A DNA stretch of 64,000 bases from Elephas maximus indicus (taxonomy: Eukaryota; Chordata; Mammalia; Proboscidea; Elephantidae). The DNA lies in contig NC_064820.1 in NCBI RefSeq assembly GCF_024166365.1, positions 146,960,001 through 147,024,000 of the forward strand, written 5' to 3'. Every line of letters starts with the position of its first letter. Position 1 is the first letter of the stretch. A program made the translations under genes and the position numbers. The notes under the pieces were generated by a model, which was given only the letters and a program-made list of their open reading frames with translations, ran no database searches and had not been told where the DNA came from. Positions 44,001 through 50,157 of the stretch are shown one piece after another.

Positions 44001-44406
44001 GTCCAGCCCTACAGCCGGGGACTGTCCCATCCCAGTAGCTCCTGAGAGCCCCCCACCACTGGCCCCCGAGACCCCAGACGAGGCAGCTCCTATGGCTGCT
44101 GACTCGAATGTCCAAGTGCCTGGCCCTACGGCGAGCCCCAAGCCATTGGGCCGGCTCCAGCCGCCCCGTGAGAGCAAGGGAAGCCGGAGGTCGCCGGGTA
44201 CCAGGCCAGATACTGGGACAGGACCGCCTTCTGCTATGGCTGAAAGGGCAAAGGTCAGGCTACACTTTGACACTGAGACTGATGGCTACTTCTCGGATGG
44301 GGAGATGAGCGACTCAGACATAGAGGCCGAGGACAGCGGTGTACAGCGGGGTCCCCGGGAGGCAGGGGCTGAGGAGGTGGTCCGCATGGGCGTACTGGCC
44401 TCCTAA
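5042..44406 (+). CDS. JADE2: JADE2 (PHF15), PHD-finger scaffold of the HBO1 histone acetyltransferase complex; 11 coding exons
   Basis: Joined coding exons: 5042-5099, 7217-7305, 18891-19048, 23609-23769, 24479-24690, 26333-26500, 28009-28125, 29631-30095, 35999-36116, 42069-42197 (cassette) and 43592-44406. They total 2490 nt and encode 829 residues; without the cassette, 786. All introns read GT-AG and all phases match. The protein has an EPL1-like N-terminal region (about 50-185). PHD1 uses C200, C203, C217, C220, H225, C228, C241 and C244. A zinc knuckle (C252, C255, H273, C276) plus PHD2 (ligands between C309 and H362) forms an extended PHD. A Glu/Lys-rich helical part, a Pro/Lys-rich tail and an acidic C-terminus follow. 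Known family role: nuclear scaffold joining HBO1/KAT7, ING4/5 and MEAF6 for histone acetylation; JADE2 is also reported as an E3 ligase for LSD1/KDM1A. The N-terminus starting [16 protein letters not shown] and the final VVRMGVLAS identify JADE2 rather than JADE1 or JADE3. Confidence 0.97.
5320..5620 (+). repeat. L2-like LINE 3' fragment
   Basis: The block order GGGCATTTGCTTATGCTGCT, TCCTGGGAACACTTCCC, TACCCAGACAGTGGTGAGCT and CACACAGTAGGAGTTCAGTA resembles the L2 3' end, including the final TAAATGTTTGCTGAA. Confidence 0.6.
6603..6800 (+). repeat. MIR SINE
   Basis: Good match to the MIR core by eye: AATGTTTATTGAGGAATCAC, then GTGTGCCAGG, CCCATTTTATGAGGAAATAG and the TTGCCCAGGGTAACACAGCC tail. 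Confidence 0.75.
7217..7305 (+). CDS. JADE2: JADE2 coding exon 2
   Basis: The acceptor is a T-run ending in TAG at 7214-7216; the donor is GTGGGT at 7306. The 89-nt exon encodes residues 20-49, a Ser/Thr/Lys-rich linker ending NEKKPSE, and leaves phase 0. The long open frame reading on past the donor is intronic, because the next exon resumes with VFRTDL exactly at its acceptor. Confidence 0.94.
7875..7985 (-). mobile_element. AfroSINE, 5'-truncated
   Basis: In reverse orientation it has the family tail (ACCAAACCCAGTGCCATCGA), then GACAGAGTAGAACTACC and AGGGTTTCCAAGGAGCAGCT. The tRNA-like head is missing. It lies antisense in a JADE2 intron. Confidence 0.82.
10654..10881 (+). mobile_element. 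AfroSINE-related SINE with inverted 3' tail
   Basis: The part from about 10705 to 10881 reads as a plus-strand SINE (GTCTCTGGTGGTGCAAATGG head, body up to ACACATGGGGTTGCC) but lacks its own tail. The missing tail, including an A/T-rich end, lies immediately upstream at 10654-10703 in minus orientation. Together they form one full element with its 5' part inverted. ACCTGT at 10648-10653 and 10882-10887 is a candidate target duplication. The related copy at 34059-34257 shows the normal order. Confidence 0.75.
13061..13570 (+). mobile_element. Composite SINE with tRNA-Gly-like head and RTE-derived body, interrupted by an AfroSINE
   Basis: The head from 13230 (GCATTGGTAGTTTAGCGG, then TAGAATTCTC) resembles the 5' half and A box of tRNA-Gly(GCC). 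The middle (about 13307-13440) matches the 5' end of the RTE element at 41100-41262. The tail (about 13480-13570) resembles the RTE 3' end and finishes in an AAC-rich run. A candidate 7-bp target duplication AATCTGG lies at 13055-13061 and 13571-13577. The AfroSINE at 13071-13225 sits inside the head. The family name is not certain to me. Confidence 0.72.
13071..13225 (+). mobile_element. AfroSINE, full length, nested in the composite SINE
   Basis: It begins GGAAACCCTGGTGGCATAG, with a tRNA-like A box (TAGTGGCTAAGTGCTAC) and a B-box-like stretch (GGTTCAAACC). It ends with the GAGTCAGAATCGATTCAACGGC tail typical of the family. It is flanked by near-identical GGGCAT(C/T)GGT sequences (13061 and 13231), which would be the insertion duplication. 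Confidence 0.85.
14372..14780 (-). mobile_element. MaLR-type solo LTR, second copy
   Basis: It is colinear with the copy at 1205-1612 over its length (shared AGAAGTCCAAATTCA, TTTTATATCTCAAAAGA and ACACCCTACAC blocks) and in the same orientation. It has no internal coding region. The closeness of the two copies suggests one afrotherian or placental LTR subfamily. Confidence 0.72.
16396..16597 (-). mobile_element. AfroSINE, longer variant
   Basis: In reverse orientation the tail (GATTCAATTTCCAACTCAT) comes first, then GACAGAGTAGAACTACCCC and AGGGTTTGCTAGGCTG. An extra block follows (about 16480-16530, with TTTATGGGAGCAGATC) that is also seen in the copy at 28797. It ends with TGACCACTTAACTATTGCAC, the reversed A box. 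A second copy starts 14 bases further on. Confidence 0.85.
16611..16768 (-). mobile_element. AfroSINE, full length
   Basis: The reverse-orientation copy runs from AAACCTGTTGCTGGCGAGTC to TTAACCACTGCACCACCAGG, so tail and head are both present. Diverged flanks (GCAGCCGGTCAA and TCAGCTAGTCAA) could be the target duplication. It is adjacent to the copy at 16396-16597. Confidence 0.88.
17535..17765. promoter_or_regulatory. Candidate intronic enhancer (octamer and homeobox motifs)
   Basis: A repeat-free AT-rich island carries an octamer ATGCAAAT (17546-17553) and TAATTA cores (17595-17600 and 17645-17650). A perfect 8-bp inverted repeat CACCCTAA/TTAGGGTG lies at 17640-17647 and 17655-17662. Composition differs sharply from the GC-rich intron around it. 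Function is inference. Confidence 0.35.
18891..19048 (+). CDS. JADE2: JADE2 coding exon 3
   Basis: Acceptor CTGACAG ends at 18890; donor GTGAGC begins at 19049. It encodes residues 50-101 and two bases of codon 102 ([18 protein letters not shown] onward, through [20 protein letters not shown]). This is the start of the EPL1-like region that in this family contacts the acetyltransferase subunit. Confidence 0.96.
19240..19460 (+). repeat. MIR SINE
   Basis: The typical MIR order is seen: GCCTGGGTTCAAATCCTGCT, then GTGTGACCTTGGGCCAGG, CCTCTGTTTCCCTGTC, and a final CCTGGCACACAGCAAGC. Confidence 0.78.
22535..22730 (+). repeat. MIR SINE
   Basis: GCTCTGTGCCAGGCCCTTTT, then CTTTACATGTATTAATTGAT, ACTCTATGGATGAGGATGCT and AGTGGTTTGCCCAAAGTTAC follow the MIR consensus order. 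Confidence 0.72.
23609..23769 (+). CDS. JADE2: JADE2 coding exon 4
   Basis: Acceptor TTCCTAG ends at 23608; donor GTAGGT starts at 23770. It encodes residues 102-155 plus one base, including the conserved [20 protein letters not shown] segment of the EPL1-like region. The stretch before it ([19 protein letters not shown]) looks like a variable linker. Confidence 0.96.
24479..24690 (+). CDS. JADE2: JADE2 coding exon 5 (first half of PHD1)
   Basis: Acceptor CCTGCAG ends at 24478; donor GTGGGT starts at 24691. It encodes residues 156-226: the helical [18 protein letters not shown] segment, then the first five PHD1 zinc ligands C200, C203, C217, C220 and H225. The frame stays open past the donor, but the HQ-ACYGI junction with the next exon matches the family. 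Confidence 0.97.
24691..26332 (+). other. JADE2: JADE2 intron between coding exons 5 and 6
   Basis: Non-coding. Most of its middle is a dispersed repeat (25150-25505) that recurs at 56950-57135. Open frames at its start are read-through from exon 5. Confidence 0.75.
25150..25505 (+). repeat. Dispersed repeat, copy A (probable afrotherian family)
   Basis: The segments GTGAAAGTTGACAATTCAAG, ATACACACATTGTTACGTGA, GACAGCACACTC and CAGCTCTTATCCCCCTCTGC recur in diverged form at 56950-57135. It continues with TAGTCCAGTCTAATC and TTTTGGGCTAACAGAGAGG. I believe this is a common interspersed repeat in elephant-like genomes, possibly a LINE 3' end, but I cannot name it. Confidence 0.55.
26333..26500 (+). 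CDS. JADE2: JADE2 coding exon 6 (end of PHD1 and zinc knuckle)
   Basis: Acceptor CTCCCCAG ends at 26332; donor GTGAGC starts at 26501. Its 56 codons encode residues 227-282. These include the last PHD1 ligands (C228, C241, C244), the zinc-knuckle pair C252/C255, and H273/C276 in the [12 protein letters not shown] motif that opens the extended PHD. Confidence 0.97.
26501..28008 (+). other. JADE2: JADE2 intron between coding exons 6 and 7
   Basis: Non-coding. The first 450 bases carry a degenerate repeated motif related to GGCAGTGGACCTAC-ATTAAA (see the repeat entry). The rest has no recognisable element beyond a short CA/ACAC-rich tract near 27660-27720. Confidence 0.7.
26535..26935 (+). repeat. 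Degenerate tandem motif array
   Basis: Loose recurrences of GGCAGTGG(G/A)(T/C)CT followed by a short A-rich piece (ATGAAACT, ATTAAAAC, ATTAAAGT) and AGGTCAGGCAGCAG-like ends occur at about 26545, 26622, 26812 and 26886. It may be a decayed minisatellite. Confidence 0.4.
28009..28125 (+). CDS. JADE2: JADE2 coding exon 7
   Basis: Acceptor CTGCCCAG ends at 28008; donor GTACAT starts at 28126. Its 39 codons encode residues 283-321 ([20 protein letters not shown] onward), including the C309/C312 zinc ligands of PHD2. The donor GTACAT is weaker than the other donors in the gene. Confidence 0.96.
28546..28707 (+). mobile_element. MER5A-type hAT DNA transposon fossil
   Basis: It starts CAGTGGTTCCTAAACTC, then GCATTAGAATCTTCTGGAGG, GATTGCTGGGCCCCATTCCC and CCCAGGTGATGCTGATGCTT, the standard MER5A order. 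It lacks the last inverted terminal repeat. Confidence 0.72.
28797..29008 (-). mobile_element. AfroSINE, longer variant, full length
   Basis: In reverse orientation it runs from ACCAAACCCGTTGTTGGTGA to ACTGTGCCACCAGGGCTCC. It carries the extra internal block (TAAATCTTTATGGAAGTGG) shared with 16396-16597, which marks a subfamily distinct from the shorter copies. It is antisense to JADE2. Confidence 0.88.
29631..30095 (+). CDS. JADE2: JADE2 coding exon 8 (PHD2 end and helical region)
   Basis: Acceptor CCCGCTAG ends at 29630; donor GTAAGT starts at 30096. Its 155 codons encode residues 322-476. They complete PHD2 (C322, C327, H332, C335, C359, H362). A variable acidic/Pro linker (about 363-385) follows, then a long predicted helical segment with [20 protein letters not shown] and the [15 protein letters not shown] stretch. 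Confidence 0.97.
33050..33270. promoter_or_regulatory. Candidate intronic regulatory island with RFX-like half site
   Basis: A repeat-free stretch carries TTTTATGATCGG, CAATTAG and a CCTAGCAAC half site (33246-33254). It has the look of constrained non-coding sequence, but no alignment was possible. Confidence 0.28.
34059..34257 (-). mobile_element. AfroSINE-related SINE (second subfamily)
   Basis: In reverse orientation it has tail CAGTTGCTGTGGAGTCATTT, body TAGAACTGTGCTCCATGGGG and TTCTTCTGAGGCACTG, and head ACGTTAACCATTTGCATACC. Its body differs from the main AfroSINE but matches the element at 10654-10881. Confidence 0.82.
35999..36116 (+). CDS. JADE2: JADE2 coding exon 9
   Basis: Acceptor TTCCTCAG ends at 35998; donor GTAGGC starts at 36117. 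It encodes residues 477-515 plus one base: [15 protein letters not shown], then a heptad-like stretch ([20 protein letters not shown]) likely to form a coiled coil. It ends with one base of a Gly or Glu codon, so both the cassette exon and the last exon can follow in frame. Confidence 0.96.
36322..36377 (+). repeat. Exact 56-bp direct repeat, copy 1
   Basis: The sequence from GGAATGTGGGCATCAG to GGGCCTCAGTG is identical base for base to 36734-36789, offset by 412 bp. The bases on either side differ between copies. Confidence 0.95.
36734..36789 (+). repeat. Exact 56-bp direct repeat, copy 2
   Basis: Identical to 36322-36377. It interrupts an otherwise unrelated AT-richer stretch, so this is probably the acceptor copy of a templated insertion, or an assembly artefact. 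Confidence 0.95.
39146..39553 (-). pseudogene. RTE reverse transcriptase fragment (largest open piece)
   Basis: This 135-codon open segment of the dead RTE carries reverse-transcriptase fingers motifs: [12 protein letters not shown], then [20 protein letters not shown], then the [20 protein letters not shown] block. It belongs to the element at 38052-41262 and continues in other frames toward lower coordinates after disruptions. It is not a host gene. Confidence 0.85.
40568..40891 (-). pseudogene. RTE endonuclease N-terminal fragment
   Basis: A 107-codon open piece starts [20 protein letters not shown] and continues to a [11 protein letters not shown] segment. These are the first motifs of the apurinic/apyrimidinic-like endonuclease domain of RTE/BovB-type LINEs. 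The frame is lost soon after, in line with an inactive copy. Confidence 0.82.
42069..42197 (+). CDS. JADE2: JADE2 cassette exon 10 (Lys-rich, alternatively used)
   Basis: Acceptor GATGCAG ends at 42068; donor GTGAGT starts at 42198. It is 129 nt, exactly 43 codons, inserted in phase 1 without a frame change. The encoded segment runs from [11 protein letters not shown] to LGQL and is strongly basic, resembling a nuclear-localisation or nucleic-acid-binding tract. Skipping it joins exon 9 directly to the last exon as ...DLCRGLSTPF. I recall human JADE2 isoforms with and without this exon; usage in this species cannot be seen here. Confidence 0.88.
42198..43591 (+). other. JADE2: JADE2 intron between cassette exon and last exon
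   Basis: Non-coding and GC-rich. No repeat or other feature was recognised. It lies downstream of the alternative exon, so intronic splicing enhancers would be expected here, but none can be called by eye. Confidence 0.65.
43592..44406 (+). CDS. JADE2: JADE2 last coding exon
   Basis: The acceptor TTGGCCAG ends at 43591 and the TAA stop is at 44404-44406. It encodes residues 559-829: the conserved block [18 protein letters not shown], a long low-complexity Pro/Lys/Ser tail with an [11 protein letters not shown] tract, then an acidic C-terminus around [18 protein letters not shown] and final MGVLAS. The tail is the least conserved part of the family and is probably disordered. Confidence 0.97.
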
Positions 44407-47400
44407 CTCACCCCTACCCTGTCCTGGGCCCTGCCCTGGCCACTCACAAGGCCTCAGCCCAGTCACAACTGCCATTTCCAATCTCTGCTGAGTGACCCAG
44501 ACCCACGAGGCTGCCACTCTGTTATGGTTTTATTTTTAATATAGAGAGAGTTTCAGATTCCACACTGTTGTCTTTCCTCTGTACTGGCCTAGGACGTTAG
44601 GATTCCTCCACGGCTCTGGCCACAAGGGCCACGCCAGGTCCTCTGCACCACTCCTGCTGGGGCAGCCTTCTTGTCCCAGGCTCGCACAGCCCCACCGGCT
44701 CCTCGCTAGATGTAGGCAAGGTGACGAGAGCCCAGGACTGCAGTCCGCTGCCACTGGTGACACAGACTTGTGAGGGCATTATTTCATGGCAGATGGGCCA
44801 GCCCAGGGCCTGCCCTGCCTTGCCCCCAGATCCCACTGGGGTCCATTTGGGGGGTCCTGCTGCATTCTACTGATCCCCAAGGAAGTATAATAAGCGATCC
44901 CTGGCCAGAGTCTACTCACTGTCACAAGCACAATGAGCTTCTATGAGAAAGCACTGAGGGGGCGCAGAGGGCCCGCTGGTTCCAGGTGAACCAGAAGCTG
45001 TTCCTGATCAACCCACATCATCTGAGGCCTGCCTGCCCACCCTGCGACCCTCCCTCCCTTGCTGCTCCGCCCTTGCCAGCAGCACCCAGCCCAGTGGTTC
45101 TGGGAAGGGGCTCCCAGAATCCTTCCTGGGCTGTGCCATTTACTCAGGAGACTCCCAAACAGCCAGCCGCCAATGCAGGCAGGGGGCTGCAAGGGAGGGC
45201 CAGTGCCCAGACAGGGGTGTGGGGCTCCAACCAGCCCACTGCAGAGAAGCACTCTGGGGTTCCAACTTCCTTCTTCCTTCGGGGCCAGTCTCTGCCCGAG
45301 TCTGGTCACTCCCAGACAGAGCTGACCAGACCATTTGCCTTTTCAAGTTTCCCAGTCCTGCTAAGAGATGAGCTGCTTCCTTGGTTTCCTTTCGGAAACT
45401 CGTCCTTCCAACAAGCAGTGGGATCCCGGGGCCCAGGGCAGGCCAGTGCTGGCCTGCTGGGGCTGTTTTAAGTCTTGCTGGATGTTCTTGTGTTCCTCTG
45501 TCCCTCAGAGCCTTAACGCCCTTCCCCAGCCACATCCCCCTCCCCACTACTCCTGCCCCACCTGTCCGCCCCACCCTTTATGTCCCAGGTAGTTGCTCTG
45601 AAGAGTTTTAGCGAGTGGCCCCAGGGTGATAGCTCAGGGAACAAACAAAAAAGGAATTCCGTGAAAACATTTTTTTTTTTTTCTTTTACGAATTACTCCT
45701 GGGTCACTTCTGCCACTGGTAAAGCCAGAACTTCTCCAACAAGAACCTTGTAAAAGTCCAGTGAATAAGTCGAATCATTCTGTGGATGCCAAAGAATATT
45801 TTGACCACAATACAGCACAGCCTGGACCTGACAACTTGTCATTTGAACTTTTTTTTTTAAATGGAGTTCTTTAGCAACCAAGTATAGCAACATGTTCGCC
45901 ACACTTACCCAAGGAGACAGAGCCCAGGCTCTTCGATGCTTTTCTGCTGCTGACCTGCCCCTTGGGGTTGGACTTCAGATCCTGGTCTGGACCCCCTGTG
46001 AGCTGTCCTAATTCTGAGGCTCACAGGGGGGAAGATCTGACAGTGAAATCAGCCTGGAAAAAGTCTCATGTGGTTCCCCACACACAAATACAAAAGGCGG
46101 ATATAAGCGGGATGGGGAGCAGCTTGACCACCCACCCTGACTCCAAAATGATCAAGGTACGACAGTGGCGTTGTCATTGACACTCAGTTTCATGTGAATT
46201 TTAGCAAAACAGGAAACAAAGATAATGACTCAGTTTAGAGGATGGAGCAAATGTATCCAATTGGAGTAGACTCTGAGGGAGTGGGTGGCATGGGTTCTGG
46301 GTGTTGGGATAGCATGAGCCGCCCCATAGGGCTTAGTGTACGTGCCTGTCTTGGTAGCAGTGGCCAGTGCAGTATCAGCATCAGTGTCCCAACCCCGTCT
46401 GGGTTTACTGCCTTTGAACAAACCTTCCTCCCCAATGCTTTGAGTCACAACCTTGTCTATGTTGGATTGCTCCTCTGACCCCTCAGGAAGCAAAGGGACA
46501 AGTTTAAAGAACAACCAAATTCTGCTAGGGGTTGGGCGTTCCAGGCATGGCTCAGGTCAAACAGACTAAGCGCTTGCTCCCTTACCCCTCCACTCCATCA
46601 GGAACCAGGGCCTGGGCTCTCCTGGGGAGAGGGGCCGTGAAGAATCCGGAGAGAGTGCAGAGCGGAACTGGACTGGTTAGGCCAGTTAGGGCAGCCTCCC
46701 TGCATTCTTCACAGAGCCTCTGCTCTAGCTGGCTGGCCTCTGAATTCTGGCCTCTCTTGATTGGCTGTTGCTTTCCAGTGGCCCATCCCTGAGGCCTCCC
46801 TGCCCCACCCCGTCTGTGTCCTGTGCAGAACCTAGATGTAGCTGGCTGGCGGCACCTTTGTTCCCAGGCCAGGCCCTAGAGCTGTCCTCCCCAGCCAGCT
46901 GTTCACCTCCACGTTGTCCACCAGGCTGCAAGGAGGATAAGAATACCTGTCCCTGCCCTTGTCCCCTCCCCCATTAGCCACAGTCCCTTCACTCTTGTCC
47001 TGGCCTACTGTCCACAGTTCAGAGGGCTTGGCCATCCCTGAGGCCACAGTAGGCAGCAGGAGAAGGCAGAGGCCTTTTCTAGGCCAGAGGCAAAGGAAGA
47101 TCTCTCACTTGACCACCTCTGCCCACACTCACTGGCCCTCCTCAAGGAGGGAGAAGCTGCTCTGTAACACATTCTGGCCGTCAGCCCCTACTCCCGTCCT
47201 GGCCTCCCACCAGGAGAAAAACGTCTTTACCGTATGATAAAGACCCACCACGTCCTTCCCCCTCATCATGGTGAGAAGGGATAATGTGCAAGGAAAGTAT
47301 TTTTATGTATCATAAATGTATTTTGAAACAAATGAAAGGTAGAAGGTTTTATTTTATTAAATGAGCTCTGACTTTGTGAAAATGTGTGAGCATTTGTGAT

Positions 47401-48325
47401 GTCAGGGCCACAGTGTCCTTGGAGAAGCCACCCAGGTCTCCAGACATGGGTGTTCGATGTGGGCATCTGAGTGTGTACCAGGGCACCACTCGTGTGTCCC
47501 TATGTGTCTGCCGTGTGTGTGCACACTGTGGAGCCTGCTGGGGCAGCTCTAGGATATCAGCTGCACACTTCTGATGGGCGTTGGCAGCAGCTGGACTTGG
47601 CATTTCCTTGCTCTCTGCCAGATGTAGCCAACCTCTGCCCATGCCCGCACACAGCTCTGCAGAATGATCTGGACCCCTGCAGCCAGGTCCTTGGGAAGGC
47701 CACTCTCCCATGCCCCTGACCCAGCTGGCCACATTGGCCAAAGAGCCAGGGCTGGAGACTGGAACTTTGGTTGTTCTTCGAGGCACTTCCTGCCACCTTC
47801 TCCCTCAAATGCACACAACACTTTGTGCTCCACATCAGTTATGGGGGGGTTGATATGAATGTCACAGGAGGAGTTGCCTTCTGTCTTTGTTTCAAAGAAA
47901 GTGATGTGCCATTTGTTAATATACAAGAGAAATATTGAAAATATATTGAAAAGAGCAATTTTAAATTATTTTTGGCTTATGTTGCAATATTTATTTTCTT
48001 GTATTAGAAAAGATTCCTTTGTAGAGAAAAAATGTATTTTTCATTAACGCAAAGACCTATTTCCCCTTTTTGTACATTGTCCATGTTCGCAACCCTTAAC
48101 AAGCAATAGAATGTATGGCCGCCTTGGTGTGGCCGACGCCCGCTGTGCCCTGCATGATTCTCTGTTGCTGCTGCTGCTGCTGCAAAGCTCCCAGCCCCAT
48201 CCTGTCCTGCTCACTCCATGGGGGCCTCCAGACCCCGGCCCCTGCCAGGGCCTGGGTCTTAAAGAGCCCTTTGCGCTCCTCGTGTGTTGGCAAACGCAGT
48301 TAATAAAGCAATGTTTTCTGTGCTG
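44407..48325 (+). other. JADE2: JADE2 3' UTR
   Basis: This is the continuation of the last exon from the stop codon to just past the polyadenylation signal, about 3.9 kb. I recognised no SINE or LTR in it, unlike the introns. The last 500 bases are AT-rich (about 47860-48080) and include a short (CTG)5 run at 48169-48183. Overlapping open frames here are chance ORFs with no recognisable domain. The exact cleavage base is estimated. Confidence 0.8.
48302..48307 (+). terminator. JADE2: JADE2 polyadenylation signal AATAAA
   Basis: A canonical AATAAA is followed 10-30 bases later by a GT-rich stretch (TGCTGGCTGGTGTGAGG), the expected downstream element. Cleavage is probably near 48320-48330. An ATTAAA near 47358 could serve as a minor upstream signal. 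Confidence 0.8.
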
Positions 48326-48449
48326 GCTGGTGTGAGGCTCCATTGCACTGGGGTAAGGGACTCTGGGGGTGAGTCGGGACTGCCTCTATGTACACACCCA
48401 GCAGTGGGCTCAGTGAGTTTCCCAAGGGGACCTGCTGCTACCTCCTAAG

Positions 48450-48625
48450 GAATGGTAATAGTGATGCTTATATTGAGCGCTCCATATGCTCCAGGTCCTA
48501 TGCTTTAAGGGCGTTATTTCATTCGACGCTCGCTGTTTAATCCCCTGCAGTTTAGAGAGGATGAGAGAGATACGTAACGTCACACATCTGGTAACAGATA
48601 AAGCTCAGCATCAAAGCCAGGACTG
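48450..48625 (+). repeat. MIR SINE
   Basis: ATATTGAGCGCTCCATATGC, then CGTTATTTCATTCGACG and a GGTAACAGATAAAGCTCAGC end follow the MIR order, with considerable divergence. It starts about 120 bases after the JADE2 polyadenylation site. Confidence 0.6.
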
Positions 48626-48783
48626 TTGGACTTTCCACCCCCAGTGACAGAGGGATCTGCAGAAGATGCAGTGTGAGCGGCTCCCGGACAGGGGCACCTT
48701 CACTTACCTGCTTTGCCAGGGAGAGTGGGAAAGTTTAGGGGGAGCCAAGGGGATCTGTCTCTCAATAAAAATTTTTGCCCAGG

Positions 48784-48820
48784 TGTATGAGTCAGAATCG
48801 ACTTGACAGCAACGGGTTAC
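48784..48820 (+). repeat. AfroSINE 3' tail scrap
   Basis: About 37 bases (GTATGAGTCAGAATCGACTT, then GACAGCAACGGG) match the SINE tail in plus orientation, with no upstream body. It is too short to tell an insertion remnant from a 5'-truncated copy. Confidence 0.6.
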
Positions 48821-49843
48821 TGAGCACCTGCTCCATTCTTGGCCCTGGGAAGTGTGGGGACTGTAGCCGCCATCCCTGCCCTGGGGCAGCACACCATCCA
48901 GCAGGAACACAGATACAGACGGAGGCCTGGGCTGAGCTGGGCTGGGCTCAGGAAAGGCTTCTCTGAGGCAGGGACATTCCTTTAGCAAGTAGTCTCTTGA
49001 GTGTACCCCTTACTCTGTCAGTGTGCTGGGCTGTATACTGAGCATATCACCAGACCCCTGCTCTCCTAGAGCTTCCAATCAACTGAGATCTGAAGAATAA
49101 ATAGGGGTTGCTAGCCAAAGGGCCACTGGATAGGAGAAAGAGACAGAGCTTTCCTGATAGAGGGCTCAGCATGTACAAAGATGGATCAAACTAAGTCCGG
49201 AAAGGGTATTGAACCACCTCTGAGAGCCCAAGGGGAAGCTGTGTGGAAAGGGGGTTGAATTGGGACTTAGGGACTCTAGTTTGTGTATCTACTGACTTAG
49301 TTGTCAGCAGCATGGAATTGCTCCATTTCTTCACTGGTATGACAGGGAGTAGGTTGCCAAGGGCCCTTCTGGCTCCAAGGTTCTGTATGTTCACAAGGCA
49401 GAAGTCTTGGAAATAAACCTCGGGTGGATTGTGTTTGTGCCCAGCTCTGAATGCCTATGGAGGGAGGCCTCCCTCAGTGACAGTCACATCCTTGCATGCG
49501 GCCCCAGGGAACACTGACTGACTAGGGGATATGGGAGTTCTCTCAGGGCACCAAGCCAGGGATCCAGCAGCTTAGCTGTGAGTGGGAAGGGCTCGGTGCC
49601 CTCAGCTGCAGAGTCAGCGTGAGGTGCTGGTGGGAGATTGGTCCTGAGGCTGAGGGAGCTTGTGGGTCAGCTGCCCTGGGTTTGGCACCCTGGTCTCTCC
49701 TCCCAGTGCCAGCCCGAAGCCAGGCCTACTGTGGAACCACTGGACCACAAGGTGTCTGAGAGAGTGCTGCAGGGGCCCCTCCAAGACCCACAGCTGATAA
49801 ATTTGAGACAGGTGGCTGCGAGGCACCTTGTGGGCCTAAAATA

Positions 49844-50157
49844 GCACTATTCAATAGAAATAATGCCAGCCACACACGTAATTTAGAATTTTCTAGTAGA
49901 TACATCTTAAAAAGTAAAGAGAAACAGGCAAGTTTAATTTTAATAATATATTTTAACCAACCCATTACATCAAAAATATCACTTCAACATGTAACCAATA
50001 TAAAATAATTATTAATGAGATATTTTACATTCTTTCTTGTACTAAGTGTTTGAAGACCAGCAGGTACTTTACACTCACAGCACATCTTAATTAGGACTAG
50101 CCACATTTCAAGTGTGCAACAGCCACGTGTGGCAAGTGGCTAAAGTATTGGGCAGCG
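49844..50157. mobile_element. Non-autonomous DNA transposon fossil with short inverted ends
   Basis: The ends CTATTCAATAGAA and GTATTGGGCAGCG form an imperfect inverted repeat. The AT-rich interior (AACATGTAACCAATATAAAA, TAATGAGATATTTTACATTC) resembles a widespread ancient mammalian element whose name I cannot give with certainty. Confidence 0.55.

Noticed and set aside
44986..45471. 161-codon open frame in the JADE2 3' UTR
   Set aside because: No domain, and overlapping frames on both strands are similarly open. It lies between the JADE2 stop and its polyadenylation signal.
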